A DNA stretch of 64,000 nucleotides. Origin: Nocardia sp. NBC_01730 (lineage in GTDB: Bacteria; Actinomycetota; Actinomycetes; Mycobacteriales; Mycobacteriaceae). The stretch covers positions 5,518,001 through 5,582,000 of the forward strand of contig NZ_CP109162.1 in NCBI RefSeq assembly GCF_035920445.1, written 5' to 3'. Below, in pieces: positions 29,882 through 39,529 of the stretch (position 1 is the first letter of the stretch; the number at the start of each line of letters is the position of its first letter). The translations under genes were made by a program, and so were the position numbers. A model generated the notes under the pieces. It was not told the origin of the DNA and ran no database searches. It saw only the letters and a list, made by a program, of their open reading frames with translations.

Positions 29882-31954
29882 TCAGTTGTCCTGCGCCTGG
29901 ATGGCAGTGATCGCCACGGTGTTGACAATGTCGGCGACCAGCGCACCGCGAGACAGGTCGTTGACGGGTTTGCGCAGACCCTGCAACACCGGGCCGATCG
30001 CGACCGCACCGGCGCTGCGCTGCACCGCCTTGTAGGTGTTGTTGCCGGTATTGAGGTCGGGAAACACGAACACCGTGGCATGCCCGGCGACCTCGGAACC
30101 CGGCAGCTTGGTGTCGGCGACGGTCGGCTCGATCGCCGCGTCGTACTGGATAGGGCCCTCCACCAGCAGTTCCGGCGCCCGCTCGCGCACCAGCTCGGTC
30201 GCGACACGCACCTTGTCCACGTCTGCGCCGCTCCCCGACTCCCCGGTGGAGTAGGACAGCATCGCCACCCGCGGTTCGATGCCGAACCGGGCAGCGGTCG
30301 CCGCGGAGGAGATGGCGATGTCCGCCAACTGCTGTGAGGTGGGATCCGGGACGACTGCGCAGTCGCCGTAGGCGAGCACCCGGTCGGCCAGGCACATGAG
30401 GAACACGCTGGAGACGGTGGAGACGCCGGGCACCGTCTTGATGATTTCGAGCGACGGCCGGATGGTGTGCGCGGTGGTGTGCGCGGCGCCGGAGACCATT
30501 CCGTCGGCGATCCCCTTGTAGACCATCATGGTGCCGAAATACGAGATGTCGGTCATGGTTTCGCGGGCCTGCTCCAGCGTGACGCCCTTGTGCTTGCGCA
30601 ACTCGGCGTACTCGGCCGCGAAATCGTCGAGGTGGTCGGAACCGCGCGGGTCGAGCACCTGCGCGGCGGAGATGTCGACGCCGAGTTCGGCGGCGCGGGC
30701 GCGCACGGCCGTCTCATCGCCGAGGATGACCAGGTCGGCGATCTTGCGCTGCAACACCCGGCCCGCCGCGCGCAGGATGCGGTCGTCGTCGCCCTCGGGC
30801 AGGACGATCCGTTCGAGGTCGGCCCGCGCGCGCTCGATGAGCTGGTATTCGAACATCTGCGGTGTGACCACCGACATGAGCGGAACCTCGACGCGCCGCA
30901 ACAACTCCGCAGCGTCGACGTGCTCTTCCATCAGGGCGAGCGCGGTGTCCACTTTGCTCGGGCTGCCCGCGGACATGCGGCCGCGGGTGCGGTAGGCGGC
31001 GCCCGCGGTGTCGTAGGTGCCCAGTTCGGTAGTGAGGATCGGCAGCTTCGGTTTGAGGCCGGTCATCAGCCGCGCCACCGCAGGGTGCGGCAGCATGCCG
31101 CCGTTCATGATGATGCCCGACAGCGAGGGAAAGCCTTCCGCCTCATGGGCGTTCACCACGCTGAGCAGCACGTCCGACCGGTCGCCCGGCGCGATCACCA
31201 CGACGCCCTCGACAAGGCGCTCCAGGATGTGTTCGGCCGTCATGCCGCCGACCATGATCTTCAGCGCCTCGCGCTGCAGCAATTCCGGGTCGCCGCTGTA
31301 CATTTCGCCGTCGATGGCCGAGCACAGCTCGGCCATGGTCGGGGCGATCAGCAACGGGACCTCAGGCAGCGTCCAGGAGGGGACATCGAAGCCACGCAGC
31401 GCCGAACGCACCTCGTCCAGTTGCTTCGGGTCGCAGCGGTTGGCGATGATGGCGACCAGCTGCGCGTGCTCATGCGACAACTCGGTGGCGCACAGTTCTG
31501 CCAGGTGCTTCACCTCGTCCGGCGTGCGGCCCGCGCCGCGCACCACCAGCAACACCGGCGCGCCCAGGTTGACCGCGATCCTGGCGTTGAAGCGCAACTC
31601 GCTGGGGCTGGCCACATCGGTGTAATCGCTGCCGACCACCACCACCGCGTCACATGCCTTCGAGACCTGATAGAAGCGCAGGACGATCTCGCTGATCGCC
31701 GCGTCCGGGTCGGCGTGCACCTGTTCATAGGTCGTGCCGATGGCCTGTGCGTAGTCGATGTCCGCCGTGCTGTGCTCGAGCAGCAGCTCCAGGATGTAAT
31801 CGGGCTCGGCGGTCGAGCGCGTAATCGGCCGGAAAACCCCGACCCGCGCGGTCGTCGCGCACAACATCTGGAGTACCCCGAGAGCCACCGTCGACTTTCC
31901 GGTGTCGCCCTCCGGCGAGGCGATGTACACGGCTGATGGAGCATTGTCGGCCAT
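29882..31954 (-). CDS. pta: phosphate acetyltransferase, long form
   Basis: Makes acetyl phosphate from acetyl-CoA. 690 residues. An N-terminal P-loop domain (IASPEGDTGKSTVALGVLQ) is followed by a DRTGG domain (about 210-320) and the catalytic PTA domain (about 370-690), which starts ERIVLPEGDDDRILRAAG. ATG 31954 (MADNAPSAVYIAS) is chosen; the frame is open for 34 further codons that do not look coding. It forms an operon with ackA. Confidence 0.97.
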   Translation of the reverse strand: MADNAPSAVYIASPEGDTGKSTVALGVLQMLCATTARVGVFRPITRSTAEPDYILELLLEHSTADIDYAQAIGTTYEQVHADPDAAISEIVLRFYQVSKACDAVVVVGSDYTDVASPSELRFNARIAVNLGAPVLLVVRGAGRTPDEVKHLAELCATELSHEHAQLVAIIANRCDPKQLDEVRSALRGFDVPSWTLPEVPLLIAPTMAELCSAIDGEMYSGDPELLQREALKIMVGGMTAEHILERLVEGVVVIAPGDRSDVLLSVVNAHEAEGFPSLSGIIMNGGMLPHPAVARLMTGLKPKLPILTTELGTYDTAGAAYRTRGRMSAGSPSKVDTALALMEEHVDAAELLRRVEVPLMSVVTPQMFEYQLIERARADLERIVLPEGDDDRILRAAGRVLQRKIADLVILGDETAVRARAAELGVDISAAQVLDPRGSDHLDDFAAEYAELRKHKGVTLEQARETMTDISYFGTMMVYKGIADGMVSGAAHTTAHTIRPSLEIIKTVPGVSTVSSVFLMCLADRVLAYGDCAVVPDPTSQQLADIAISSAATAARFGIEPRVAMLSYSTGESGSGADVDKVRVATELVRERAPELLVEGPIQYDAAIEPTVADTKLPGSEVAGHATVFVFPDLNTGNNTYKAVQRSAGAVAIGPVLQGLRKPVNDLSRGALVADIVNTVAITAIQAQDN

Positions 31955-32141
31955 GCCCGAGAGCTTAGTGAACGAGCGGCAATCGGACCCGGCCGCGAGA
32001 GCGTGCTCACCGGTAGCGATCACTCGGTGCGTCGACTCTGTGCCGGAGACCAGCACCGACCGCCGGTACGAAGAGAGGGTCTGCTCGAGCGGTCCCGCCG
32101 ACTCTCCGTCGCGGGTGCAGAAGGCCCGCTATAGTCCGGGC

Positions 32142-32648
32142 ATGGCTGAGCAGTTTCCAGATCGGCAGTGGGGTTCGCGCACGAATGTATTGGCCCGCGC
32201 GGCAAATAGATTCGCGTCAACGAAGCCCGGCTCCTGGTTCATCCGCCTCGTCACTCCGCTGGACCGGGCCGTCCTGGAACGCACCCACGCCAAGTACACC
32301 TTGCTCGGCCCGATCGGCGCACCGGTCATCCTGCTCACCACCGTCGGTCGCAAGTCCGGGCAGCCCCGCACCCAGCCACTGCTGTACGTGCACGACGGCG
32401 ACACGCTCTACGTGATCGGCAGCAATTTCGGCCAGGGACACCACCCCGGGTGGACCGCCAACCTCCTGGCGAATCCCACGGCCACGGTCGCCATCGCGGG
32501 CGAACGCATCGACGTCACTGCCACCCTGGTCGAGGGTCCGGACAAGGAAGCCATCTTCACCCGCTTCGTCGACATCGCAGGCGCCTACGCCGTCTACCGC
32601 TCCCGCACCGCCCGCGACCTCCGCATCTTCGCCCTCCGCCGGGCATAA
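32142..32648 (+). CDS. F420H2-dependent nitroreductase/quinone reductase (Ddn family)
   Basis: 168 residues. HAKYTLLGPIGAPVILLTTV, GRKSGQPRTQPLLYVHDGD, LYVIGSNFGQGHHPGWTANL and VDIAGAYAVYRSRTARDLRI are the hallmark blocks of the deazaflavin-dependent reductases. The protein would use reduced F420. It converges with fgd, which regenerates F420H2 from glucose 6-phosphate, so the two are linked in function if not in transcription. Confidence 0.9.
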   Translation: MAEQFPDRQWGSRTNVLARAANRFASTKPGSWFIRLVTPLDRAVLERTHAKYTLLGPIGAPVILLTTVGRKSGQPRTQPLLYVHDGDTLYVIGSNFGQGHHPGWTANLLANPTATVAIAGERIDVTATLVEGPDKEAIFTRFVDIAGAYAVYRSRTARDLRIFALRRA

Positions 32649-32721
32649 CCGCCCGACGAGTGGCACCTGGCTCTGGCATCGCCCGAGAAGACCTCTCCGG
32701 GGTGTGCCACTCGTCGGGTGG
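32649..32721. terminator. bidirectional terminator between Ddn-like gene and fgd
   Basis: CCGCCCGACGAGTGGCAC (32649-32666) pairs with 32704-32721 over 18 bp with one G-T pair and a 37-nt loop. The arms abut the stop codons of both convergent genes. Confidence 0.85.
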
Positions 32722-33732
32722 TTAGGCGAGTGCGCGCAGGCGGGGGGCGAGGTCGCGCTGGAAGAGGTCGAGGAAGCGGCGCTGGTCGTGACCGGGGGCG
32801 TGGAAGACCAGGTGGTTGAGGCCGGCGTCGAGGTAGGGCTTGATTTGTTCGACGGCCTGGTCGGGGTCGCTTGCGACGATCCAGCGCTTGGCGATCTGTT
32901 CGATCGGCAGCGCGTCGGCGGCGGCTTCCATCTCGATCGGGTCGGTGATGCTGTGCTTCTGCTCCGCGGACAGGGAGAGCGGGGCCCAGAAGCGGGTGTT
33001 CTCCAGGGCAAGTTCTGGATCGGTGTCGTAGGAGATCTTGATCTCGATCATCCGGTCGATGTCATCGATGGTGCGGTCGACCTTCCCCGCGCCCTCGGCG
33101 ACCGCGGGCATCAGCTTCTCGGTGTAGAGGTCCATGCCCTTGCCCGAGGTGCAGATGAAGCCGTCGCCCGCGCGTCCCGCGTACCGAGCGACCAGCGGGC
33201 CGCCCGCCGCGATGTAGATCGGGATGCCACCCTTCGGCACGTCGTAGATGGAGGCGCCGACGGTGCGGTAGTACTCGCCGTCGAAGTCGACGCGATCGCC
33301 GGTCCACAGCGCACGCATCAGATCGACCGACTCGCGCAAACGGGCGAAGCGCTCCTTGAACTCCGGCCATTCGCCGGTGTATCCGGTGGCGATCTCGTTG
33401 AGCGCCTCACCGGTGCCGACCCCGAGCATGATCCGATCCGGGTACAGGCAACCCATGGTGGCGAAGGCCTGCGCGATCACCGCCGGGTTGTAGCGGAAGG
33501 TGGGGGTGAGCACCGAGGTGCCGAGCTGGATGCGCTGGGTGCGCTCGCCGACCGCGGCCATCCAGGCCAACGAGAACGGCGCATGCCCGCCCTTGTGCCG
33601 CCACGGCTGGAAGTGGTCGCTCACCGTGGCGCTGTCCAGGCCGTGTTCCTCGGCCAGCACCGCGATCTCGACGAGTTCACGGGGGCCGAACTGCTCCGCC
33701 GATGCCTTGTAACCGAGCTTGAGTCCGCTCAT
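32722..33732 (-). CDS. fgd: F420-dependent glucose-6-phosphate dehydrogenase
   Basis: Oxidises glucose 6-phosphate to 6-phosphogluconolactone with coenzyme F420. 336 residues, the same length as M. tuberculosis Fgd1. It is a luciferase-like barrel, with [20 protein letters not shown] at the start, [18 protein letters not shown] (about 39-56), [11 protein letters not shown] and [20 protein letters not shown] 33732 has a GAGGAG site. Confidence 0.97.
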   Translation of the reverse strand: MSGLKLGYKASAEQFGPRELVEIAVLAEEHGLDSATVSDHFQPWRHKGGHAPFSLAWMAAVGERTQRIQLGTSVLTPTFRYNPAVIAQAFATMGCLYPDRIMLGVGTGEALNEIATGYTGEWPEFKERFARLRESVDLMRALWTGDRVDFDGEYYRTVGASIYDVPKGGIPIYIAAGGPLVARYAGRAGDGFICTSGKGMDLYTEKLMPAVAEGAGKVDRTIDDIDRMIEIKISYDTDPELALENTRFWAPLSLSAEQKHSITDPIEMEAAADALPIEQIAKRWIVASDPDQAVEQIKPYLDAGLNHLVFHAPGHDQRRFLDLFQRDLAPRLRALA

Positions 33733-34036
33733 ATGCCACGCTCCTCGCGTTTCGTTTCGCCGCCGTCGCGATCCGTCTTCGACACTAGCCAACTCCTTTG
33801 TGCCGGGTGCCGATGGCCTGGCGCGGATGATCGAGATCGCCGCGGCCGTCCTACTCGCCTCGACGGCCCCGAGCCGAAGGGCGCCGGGTCCGACCAGCTC
33901 AACGCACGCTGGGCAAGCGGGCAGGCGCCGAGTCCGACGCATGCGCCGGATTCGAGGCAGGGCGCGGCGGTCGGGTTTCCGACCTGTGCTCGTTGTTCCG
34001 ACCGGGTCGCGGAGCGGATAGCGGATAATCGACTCT
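33733..34036. other. gene-free divergent promoter region, fgd / HAD hydrolase
   Basis: About 300 bp with no supportable gene, repeat or palindrome. The start sides of both flanking genes face it, so their promoters must lie here. Confidence 0.5.
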
Positions 34037-34837
34037 GTGAGCGCAGATGACGAACCGATCCTGTCCTACCTGACCGATATGGACGGGGTGCTGGTGCACG
34101 AGGACCATCTGGTGCCCGGCGCCGACGAGTTCCTCGCCGAGCTGCGTGCCAACGAGACGCCGTTCCTGGTGTTGACCAACAATTCGATCCGCACGCCGAG
34201 GGACATGCAGGCACGGCTGCGCCACTCCGGCCTCGACATCCCGGAGGAGGCGATCTGGACCTCCGCGCTGGCCACCGCCACCTTTCTGAACGAGCAGCGC
34301 CCCAACGGAACCGCCTACGTGGTGGGTGAATCCGGGCTGACCACCGCGCTACACGAGATCGGCTACGTGCTCACCGACAGCGCTCCGGACTACGTGGTCC
34401 TCGGCGAAACCCGGACCTACTCCTTCGAGGCGATCACCACGGCGATCCGGCTGGTCGAACGCGGCGCCCGCTTCATCGCGACCAACCCGGACCCCACCGG
34501 CCCTTCCCGTGAGGGCTCACTGCCCGCGACCGGTTCGGTGGCCGCGCTGATCACCCGCGCCACCGGTCGCGACCCGTATTACGTCGGCAAGCCGAACCCT
34601 CTGATGATGCGTTCCGCGCTTCGCCGCATCGGCGCCCACTCCCAGTCCACCGTGATGATCGGCGACCGCATGGACACCGACGTCATCTCCGGCCTGGAAG
34701 CCGGCATGCGTACCATCCTGGTCACCACAGGCATCTCCACCCGCGCGTCCTTCGAGGCGTACCCCTACCGGCCGACCATGGTGCTGGATTCCGTCGCCGA
34801 CCTCGTCGGCCGAACCAAGTCCCCGTTCGCCACCTGA
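34037..34837 (+). CDS. HAD-IIA (NagD-like) phosphatase
   Basis: 266 residues. Motif [18 protein letters not shown] (about 10-26), motif [16 protein letters not shown], motif III Lys in [11 protein letters not shown] (about 185) and motif [20 protein letters not shown] are all present. The C2a cap lies between motifs II and III. The family acts on nucleotides and small phosphate esters. GTG 34037 gives [12 protein letters not shown]. Confidence 0.88.
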   Translation: MSADDEPILSYLTDMDGVLVHEDHLVPGADEFLAELRANETPFLVLTNNSIRTPRDMQARLRHSGLDIPEEAIWTSALATATFLNEQRPNGTAYVVGESGLTTALHEIGYVLTDSAPDYVVLGETRTYSFEAITTAIRLVERGARFIATNPDPTGPSREGSLPATGSVAALITRATGRDPYYVGKPNPLMMRSALRRIGAHSQSTVMIGDRMDTDVISGLEAGMRTILVTTGISTRASFEAYPYRPTMVLDSVADLVGRTKSPFAT

Positions 34838-34868
34838 TTCGGATCGGTACGAGGGCGCGAAGCAGGCC

Positions 34869-35312
34869 CTAGTCCTCCGTGATCGCGTCCAGCGCGGCGG
34901 AGAGCTTCGCGAGCACTTCGACGGTCAGCGCGAGCTGTTCCGGACCGAGTTCGGCCGCAAGACGTTTCGACATCACCGCGTGTTGCGGGTCGATGCGGTG
35001 GACGGTGGCCAGACCTGCCTCGGTAGCGGCGACAAGTTTCGCGCGGCGGTGGGCAGGGTTGGGACGGTATTCGGCAAGTCCCTTGTCCACCAACAGGTCC
35101 GCGATACGCTGCACGCTCTGGCGCGTGATGCCCATCTCGCGTGCGATACCCGCGACCGACAGCGGTGTGCGCAGTACCGCGCCAAGCACCTGCCACCAGG
35201 CCGCGGTCAGACCCGCAGGTCGGGCCAGTTCCTCAGCGACCGCAAGGAATTGGCCATTCACACGGAACGACGTGATCGCCGCCGTGCTGAACAGCTCCTG
35301 CTCACCGGTCAT
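34869..35312 (-). CDS. MarR-family transcriptional regulator
   Basis: 147 residues. The winged helix includes LSVAGIAREMGITRQSVQRI (about 50-70) and LAEYRPNPAHRRAKLVAATE, flanked by dimerisation helices. It lies 67 bp downstream of the DJ-1/PfpI gene on the same strand. The palindrome at 36040 is in front of the pair, so autoregulation of a two-gene operon is likely. Confidence 0.9.
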   Translation of the reverse strand: MTGEQELFSTAAITSFRVNGQFLAVAEELARPAGLTAAWWQVLGAVLRTPLSVAGIAREMGITRQSVQRIADLLVDKGLAEYRPNPAHRRAKLVAATEAGLATVHRIDPQHAVMSKRLAAELGPEQLALTVEVLAKLSAALDAITED

Positions 35313-35379
35313 GATTCACCTCCCGCTGCGTGCCGCACGGCGATCCGGCCGATCAACCGGATCGCCGTGCGATTCTTCC

Positions 35380-36021
35380 TCATCCGACCTGCGCCGCCCG
35401 CTGCGCCTCGTACTCCGCGAGCACCGCGTAGCCTGCCGGATCGGCATGCGCGAACAGTCGATACCAGCCGTCGAGAACGTGCGGTTCGTATATGCCGAGC
35501 CTTCCGAGCACCTCGCGCGCGAACTCGAACGGCGCGCTCGCGCTGGCCGTGATCACGTCACCGTCGGTGACGGCGGGCTCGCTCACATAGTGATCACCGC
35601 CCGAATAGCCGCTGTAGAGCAGGTATTCCGCGACGTTGCTCGTGTGTCTGCGGGTATCGAGCAGACCTTCCTTGGCCAGGCCGAAGGTGGCGCCACAGAT
35701 GGCGGCGACCGGAACACCCGCCGCTACGAGTTCACGCGCCTTGCGCGCGAACGGCACCAGCTCCTCGCCCTCCCAGGTCTCCGCACCGGGCAGGATCAGC
35801 ATCGCGCTGTCGGCGGGCGCGAGGTCGGCGAGCACGACGTCCGGCACGATGCGCATCCCACCCATCGTCGTGATCGGCTCCGCGGTCAGGCCGACCGTCG
35901 TGACCTGCCACGTCCCCGGCTCCCGATGCCAGCTCGACTTGTTGATGTGCGCAGTGGCCGCCCCGACCTCCCAGTCGGCCAGGGTGTCGTAAACGGCCAG
36001 GTGAACTGTCTTGGTTCGCAT
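35380..36021 (-). CDS. DJ-1/PfpI family protein (GATase1-like)
   Basis: 213 residues. The nucleophile elbow is AAICGATFGLA, with Cys near residue 110 and a Glu upstream in ILPGAETWEG. This fits the DJ-1/PfpI superfamily of glyoxalase/chaperone-like or small-molecule-modifying proteins; the exact activity is unclear. ATG 36021 lies only 19 bp from an 18-bp palindrome. It is upstream of, and probably cotranscribed with, the MarR gene. Confidence 0.85.
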   Translation of the reverse strand: MRTKTVHLAVYDTLADWEVGAATAHINKSSWHREPGTWQVTTVGLTAEPITTMGGMRIVPDVVLADLAPADSAMLILPGAETWEGEELVPFARKARELVAAGVPVAAICGATFGLAKEGLLDTRRHTSNVAEYLLYSGYSGGDHYVSEPAVTDGDVITASASAPFEFAREVLGRLGIYEPHVLDGWYRLFAHADPAGYAVLAEYEAQRAAQVG

Positions 36022-36039
36022 GACAGCATGTTGGCATAT

Positions 36040-36057
36040 TTGACAGCATGCTGTCAA
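36040..36057. promoter_or_regulatory. operator candidate for the pfpI-marR operon
   Basis: TTGACAGCATGCTGTCAA is a perfect 18-bp palindrome. The 10-mer TGACAGCATG occurs again at 36021-36030, 20 bp away on the same face of the helix, overlapping the start codon. Size and symmetry fit a MarR dimer site, and the downstream MarR protein is the obvious candidate. Confidence 0.7.
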
Positions 36058-36385
36058 TGTCGCGACTGCCTCCGAGCGCTGCCGTGGCCGAGCCCGCAGA
36101 CGCGCTCCCGAGGCACATCCAGCCAGACACCCCACCACGCAGACTCGCCGGCAAAGGTGACCACTCTTGCACTCGGACATCCAGGGCAGACACCGCGCAC
36201 CTGGTTGCGCAGGCCGCTCCCGAGCGCTCGGCCGCAGCGAGCCAGTCGGACACCGCCCGCTCGGTTGCCAGAGCAGAGCCCGGGCGCTACGCAACCAGCC
36301 GGCGCCCACCGACGGCACAACCTATGCGCGCCGATTCGCTCAGGAAGGCCGCCCACCTGGCGAGAAGGCCCACTACGCTGGGAGC
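36058..36385. other. gene-free stretch with degenerate repeats
   Basis: 328 bp between the divergent pfpI operon and the RpiB-like gene. Two loosely similar segments of about 45 bp start near 36187 and 36249 (GACACCGC..., then a GGTTGC element, then CCCGRGCGCT). No coding region is supported. Confidence 0.45.
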
Positions 36386-36838
36386 ATGCGGATTTCGGTG
36401 GCGGCGGACGAGCGGGTAGGAGTGGCCGAGGAATTGGTCGGCGAGTTGCACAGGCGCGGACACGAAACCGTACTGCACGGCGCACTGTCCGACGCGGAAC
36501 GCGACGACTGGGCCTGGGCGAGCGAAGCGGCCGCACGCGACGTCGCGGCACGCCGCACCCACCAGGCCGTCATCTGCTGCTGGACCGGCACCGGCGCCTC
36601 GATGGCCGCCAACAAGGTCGCGGGCATCCGCGCGGCACTCTGCACCGATGCCGCGACCGCGGCAGGCGCCCGCACCTGGAACGACGCGAACGTCCTCGCT
36701 CTGAGCCTGCGTTCGACCTCCAGCGCCGAACTCCGCGAAATCCTCGACGCCTGGTTCAGCACCGAACCGAGCAATACCCCCGAGGACCAGGCAAACATCG
36801 CCCATCTCACCAAGATCGAGCACACCGCCAACGTCTGA
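36386..36838 (+). CDS. RpiB/LacA/LacB-family sugar-phosphate isomerase
   Basis: 150 residues. MRISVAADERVG begins the Rossmann-like fold. The signature is ICCWTGTGASMAANKVAGIR (about 64-83), where canonical RpiB has a CGTGxG core. It ends with the conserved NDANVLALSLRS. Ribose-5-phosphate isomerase or a related aldose-ketose isomerase activity is expected; this divergent form (GAS for GIG) may use another substrate. Confidence 0.82.
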   Translation: MRISVAADERVGVAEELVGELHRRGHETVLHGALSDAERDDWAWASEAAARDVAARRTHQAVICCWTGTGASMAANKVAGIRAALCTDAATAAGARTWNDANVLALSLRSTSSAELREILDAWFSTEPSNTPEDQANIAHLTKIEHTANV

Positions 36839-36878
36839 CCCCGCCAGGAGCCGGCCGGCGAGACGAGGTGCGTGCGGG

Positions 36879-38093
36879 TCAGCCCAGGGCTTGGTCGAGA
36901 TCGCCGAGGAGGTCTTCGACGTCTTCGAGCCCTACCGAGATGCGGACGACACCGTCGGAGAGGCCGATGGTGGCTCGACCCTCGGGACCCATCGCGCGGT
37001 GGGTTGTGGTGGCGGGATGGGTGATCAGGGATTTGGCGTCGCCGAGGTTGTTGGAGATGTCCACGATCCGCAACCGGTTCAGCACCTCGAAAGCGCGCTT
37101 CTTCGCCTCGTTCTCAGGTGCCTTCAGCTCGAAGGTGACCACGGTGCCGCCCGCACTCATCTGAGTGGTGGCCAGAGCGTGCTGCGGATGCGATTCCAGG
37201 AACGGGTACCGCACCCAGCTGACGGCCGTGTTGTCCGCCAGGAAGCGGGCGATCCGCAGCGCCGACTCCGCCGAATGGCGCACCCGCAGCGGCATCGTCT
37301 CCAGCCCCTTGAGCAGCGTCCACGCATTGAACGGGCTCAGCGCCGGACCGGTATGACGCATCAGCATTTTCACCGGACCGTCGATGTAGTCCGCGGCACC
37401 GAGAATGGCACCGCCGAGCACCCGCCCCTGCCCGTCGATGTGCTTGGTGCCGGAGTAGACCACCACGTCGGCACCCAGTTCGAAACCGCGTTGCAGCAGT
37501 GGTGTGGCGAAGACGTTGTCCAGCACCACTTTCGCGCCCGCCGCATGCGCCAGCTCGGTCACCCGGCGCACATCGACCAGCGTCTGCATCGGGTTGGCGG
37601 GCGTCTCGAAGAACACCGCCTGGGTGGGCACCGACAGCGCCTGTTCCCACTGGTCCAGATCCTCGCCGTCGACGAAGACGGTCTCCACGCCCCAGCGCGG
37701 CAGGATCTCGTTGCACACCACGAAGCAGGAGCCGAACAGACTGCGCGCGGCGACGAGTCGATCGCCTGCGCCGAGCAGCGCACCGAGAGCGGTGAACACC
37801 GCGGACATTCCGCTCGCGGTCGCGAAACACGCTTCGGCGCCGTCGATCAGCCGCATCCGCTCCTCGAACATGGCGACGGTCGGGTTGCCGTAACGGGAGT
37901 AGACGAAATGCTCGACGTCGCCGGTGAAGGCAGCCTCGGCGGCCTCGGCGCTCTCGTAGACGAAGCCAGAGGTCAGGTAGAGCGCCTCGGCGGTTTCCTC
38001 GAAACCTGAGCGCCGCAGTCCACCCCGCACACCGAGCGTCGCGGGACCGACACCCTCCGGCAGCGGCCGGTCGATCGCACCACCGGTGATCAC
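36879..38093 (-). CDS. metZ: O-succinylhomoserine sulfhydrylase
   Basis: Makes homocysteine from O-succinylhomoserine and sulfide. 404 residues, Cys/Met-metabolism PLP family. YSRYGNPTVAMFEERMRLID (about 70-89), VVLDNVFATPLLQRGFELGA and the PLP lysine motif YSGTKHIDGQGRVLGG are present. GTG 38093 overlaps the rhodanese stop (GTGA, 38090-38093). The pair matches M. tuberculosis Rv0390-Rv0391. Confidence 0.93.
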   Translation of the reverse strand: MITGGAIDRPLPEGVGPATLGVRGGLRRSGFEETAEALYLTSGFVYESAEAAEAAFTGDVEHFVYSRYGNPTVAMFEERMRLIDGAEACFATASGMSAVFTALGALLGAGDRLVAARSLFGSCFVVCNEILPRWGVETVFVDGEDLDQWEQALSVPTQAVFFETPANPMQTLVDVRRVTELAHAAGAKVVLDNVFATPLLQRGFELGADVVVYSGTKHIDGQGRVLGGAILGAADYIDGPVKMLMRHTGPALSPFNAWTLLKGLETMPLRVRHSAESALRIARFLADNTAVSWVRYPFLESHPQHALATTQMSAGGTVVTFELKAPENEAKKRAFEVLNRLRIVDISNNLGDAKSLITHPATTTHRAMGPEGRATIGLSDGVVRISVGLEDVEDLLGDLDQALG

Positions 38094-38506
38094 GACTGCC
38101 GCCAGGGTAGTCCGAGCGCACGCCAGCCGGAGCCGCCGCGATGCCCGAATTCGTCGAGGGGACCTTCGAAGCCTTCGAGCACGTTGTAGGAAGTGTGGTA
38201 GCCCGCGGTGGTCGCGGCGACAGCCGCGCCGATCGAACGCTGCCCGGAACGACACAGGAACACGACCGGGGCGTCCGGGGCGTGGTCCACCAGGGCCTGC
38301 TTCAGCTGCTCGACAAACGCTTTGTTGCGCGCGCCGGTGGAGTCGACCCACTCGATCAGCACGGTCGGCCGATCGATCGAGCTCGTATCGGGGACACCGA
38401 CAAATTTCCATTCGGCTTCCGTCCGCACGTCGACCAAGACGGCTTCGGGTTGGTCCCGCAACACTTCCCACGCCTGCTGGGGTGTGATGTCACCGGCATA
38501 ACTCAT
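38090..38506 (-). CDS. rhodanese-like sulfurtransferase
   Basis: 138 residues. ITPQQAWEVLRDQPEAVLVD opens the fold, and the active loop is FLCRSGQRSIGAA (Cys near 89). ATG 38506 follows GGAGG. Coupling to metZ suggests that it supplies or channels sulfane sulfur for homocysteine synthesis. Confidence 0.92.
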   Translation of the reverse strand: MSYAGDITPQQAWEVLRDQPEAVLVDVRTEAEWKFVGVPDTSSIDRPTVLIEWVDSTGARNKAFVEQLKQALVDHAPDAPVVFLCRSGQRSIGAAVAATTAGYHTSYNVLEGFEGPLDEFGHRGGSGWRALGLPWRQS

Positions 38507-38700
38507 GTGCACCTCCTGCGAATCCGCACTTGCCGCGCTCAGGCTCGAGCCACGGCCAGGTCGTCACCCGGAGCACCCCACCGCGGAGGAGGGTTGCCGA
38601 CCAGTAATGCCGGGGCTTGACACTGGTTCTCATGACCTTCGACTGAGATTGCACCGATGCGGGTCACCGTGTCAAACGGTTGGCCGCACTGCGGGAACAT

Positions 38701-39150
38701 TCAGTGACAGACCAGCCACTTCGCACCGGATCTGGTCAGATTCCAGGTCGCCGTCTTCTCCTCGCCGTCGACCTTCGTGGTCACGGTCACCCTGCCCTTG
38801 TCGCCGTCCCTCATCGGATTGTCGAGTTTCGTGATTTCGACGGACTTTCCGGGCCCCGCCTGTCCGGCCAGCGGCGAACGTGCGGCGTCGAAGCCATGGC
38901 ATGCGGTGCCGGGCGGCGGCACCGTGGCGGTGTTGTTGGAGCCATCGACGAACTTGCGGACCGCCGCGACAATGCGGTCGGAATCTGTGACATTCTTCTC
39001 AGTCGGCGACAGCATCCCGCCGAGCACGATTCCGACCAACACGATCACCGCGACCGCCGCCGCCGCGACGAAAGGGACCGCGGAACGCTTGTCGGTCTGA
39101 TCGACCCGGATGATTTCGTCCTCGCCCGCGGTCGGCTGCTGCTCGGTCAT
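38701..39150 (-). CDS. single-pass membrane protein, unknown function
   Basis: 149 residues: an acidic cytoplasmic N-terminus (1-25), one transmembrane helix (about 26-47, VPFVAAAAVAVIVLVGIVL) and an extracytoplasmic domain with two cysteines (TACHGF, LVCH). The end SGAKWLVCH resembles the WKVC endings of the mycobacterial Rv0361-like proteins, one of which is encoded at 58613-61552. The function of this group is unknown. Confidence 0.75.
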   Translation of the reverse strand: MTEQQPTAGEDEIIRVDQTDKRSAVPFVAAAAVAVIVLVGIVLGGMLSPTEKNVTDSDRIVAAVRKFVDGSNNTATVPPPGTACHGFDAARSPLAGQAGPGKSVEITKLDNPMRDGDKGRVTVTTKVDGEEKTATWNLTRSGAKWLVCH

Positions 39151-39470
39151 GACTCGATGATCCCTGGTCGCCGCGGGTATCGAGCGACCAGGCCCCGATT
39201 CGGGACACGCTTAATCACTCGACGGAGACCGGGCGGTCGCTATAGCGAGCGCGGGAACGGGTAACCGGAAATTGTGACGTTCGATGGCATCCATCCAGTT
39301 CACGCACCGGCGCGGTGCGGCATCGGCCACCCCGATAGAATCGCGGGACTGCGGTCGGCTGTCATAGCCAATCGGCAGCTCGTCGCCGCAGTGAACCGGG
39401 CACCGTGCAGACCCGAGCCAGCATCGCCGGTGTCGGCACCGACAGGGTGCAACCAAGCCAGTGCGTCAAC

Positions 39471-39486
39471 TTAGCCTAAGCTAAGA
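39471..39486. promoter_or_regulatory. IdeR/DtxR-like iron box candidate upstream of fprA
   Basis: CTTAGCCTAAGCTAAG has CTTAGC/GCTAAG arms and shares its TTAG--TA-GCTAA skeleton with the 19-bp IdeR consensus. It lies 43 bp before the ATG, inside the otherwise gene-free 379-bp stretch 39151-39529. It is imperfect at several positions, so iron control is an inference. Confidence 0.45.
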
Positions 39487-39529
39487 CCGACGTTAATTGT
39501 TATTCGACCAATAAGGGTGCGCGTAAGAG

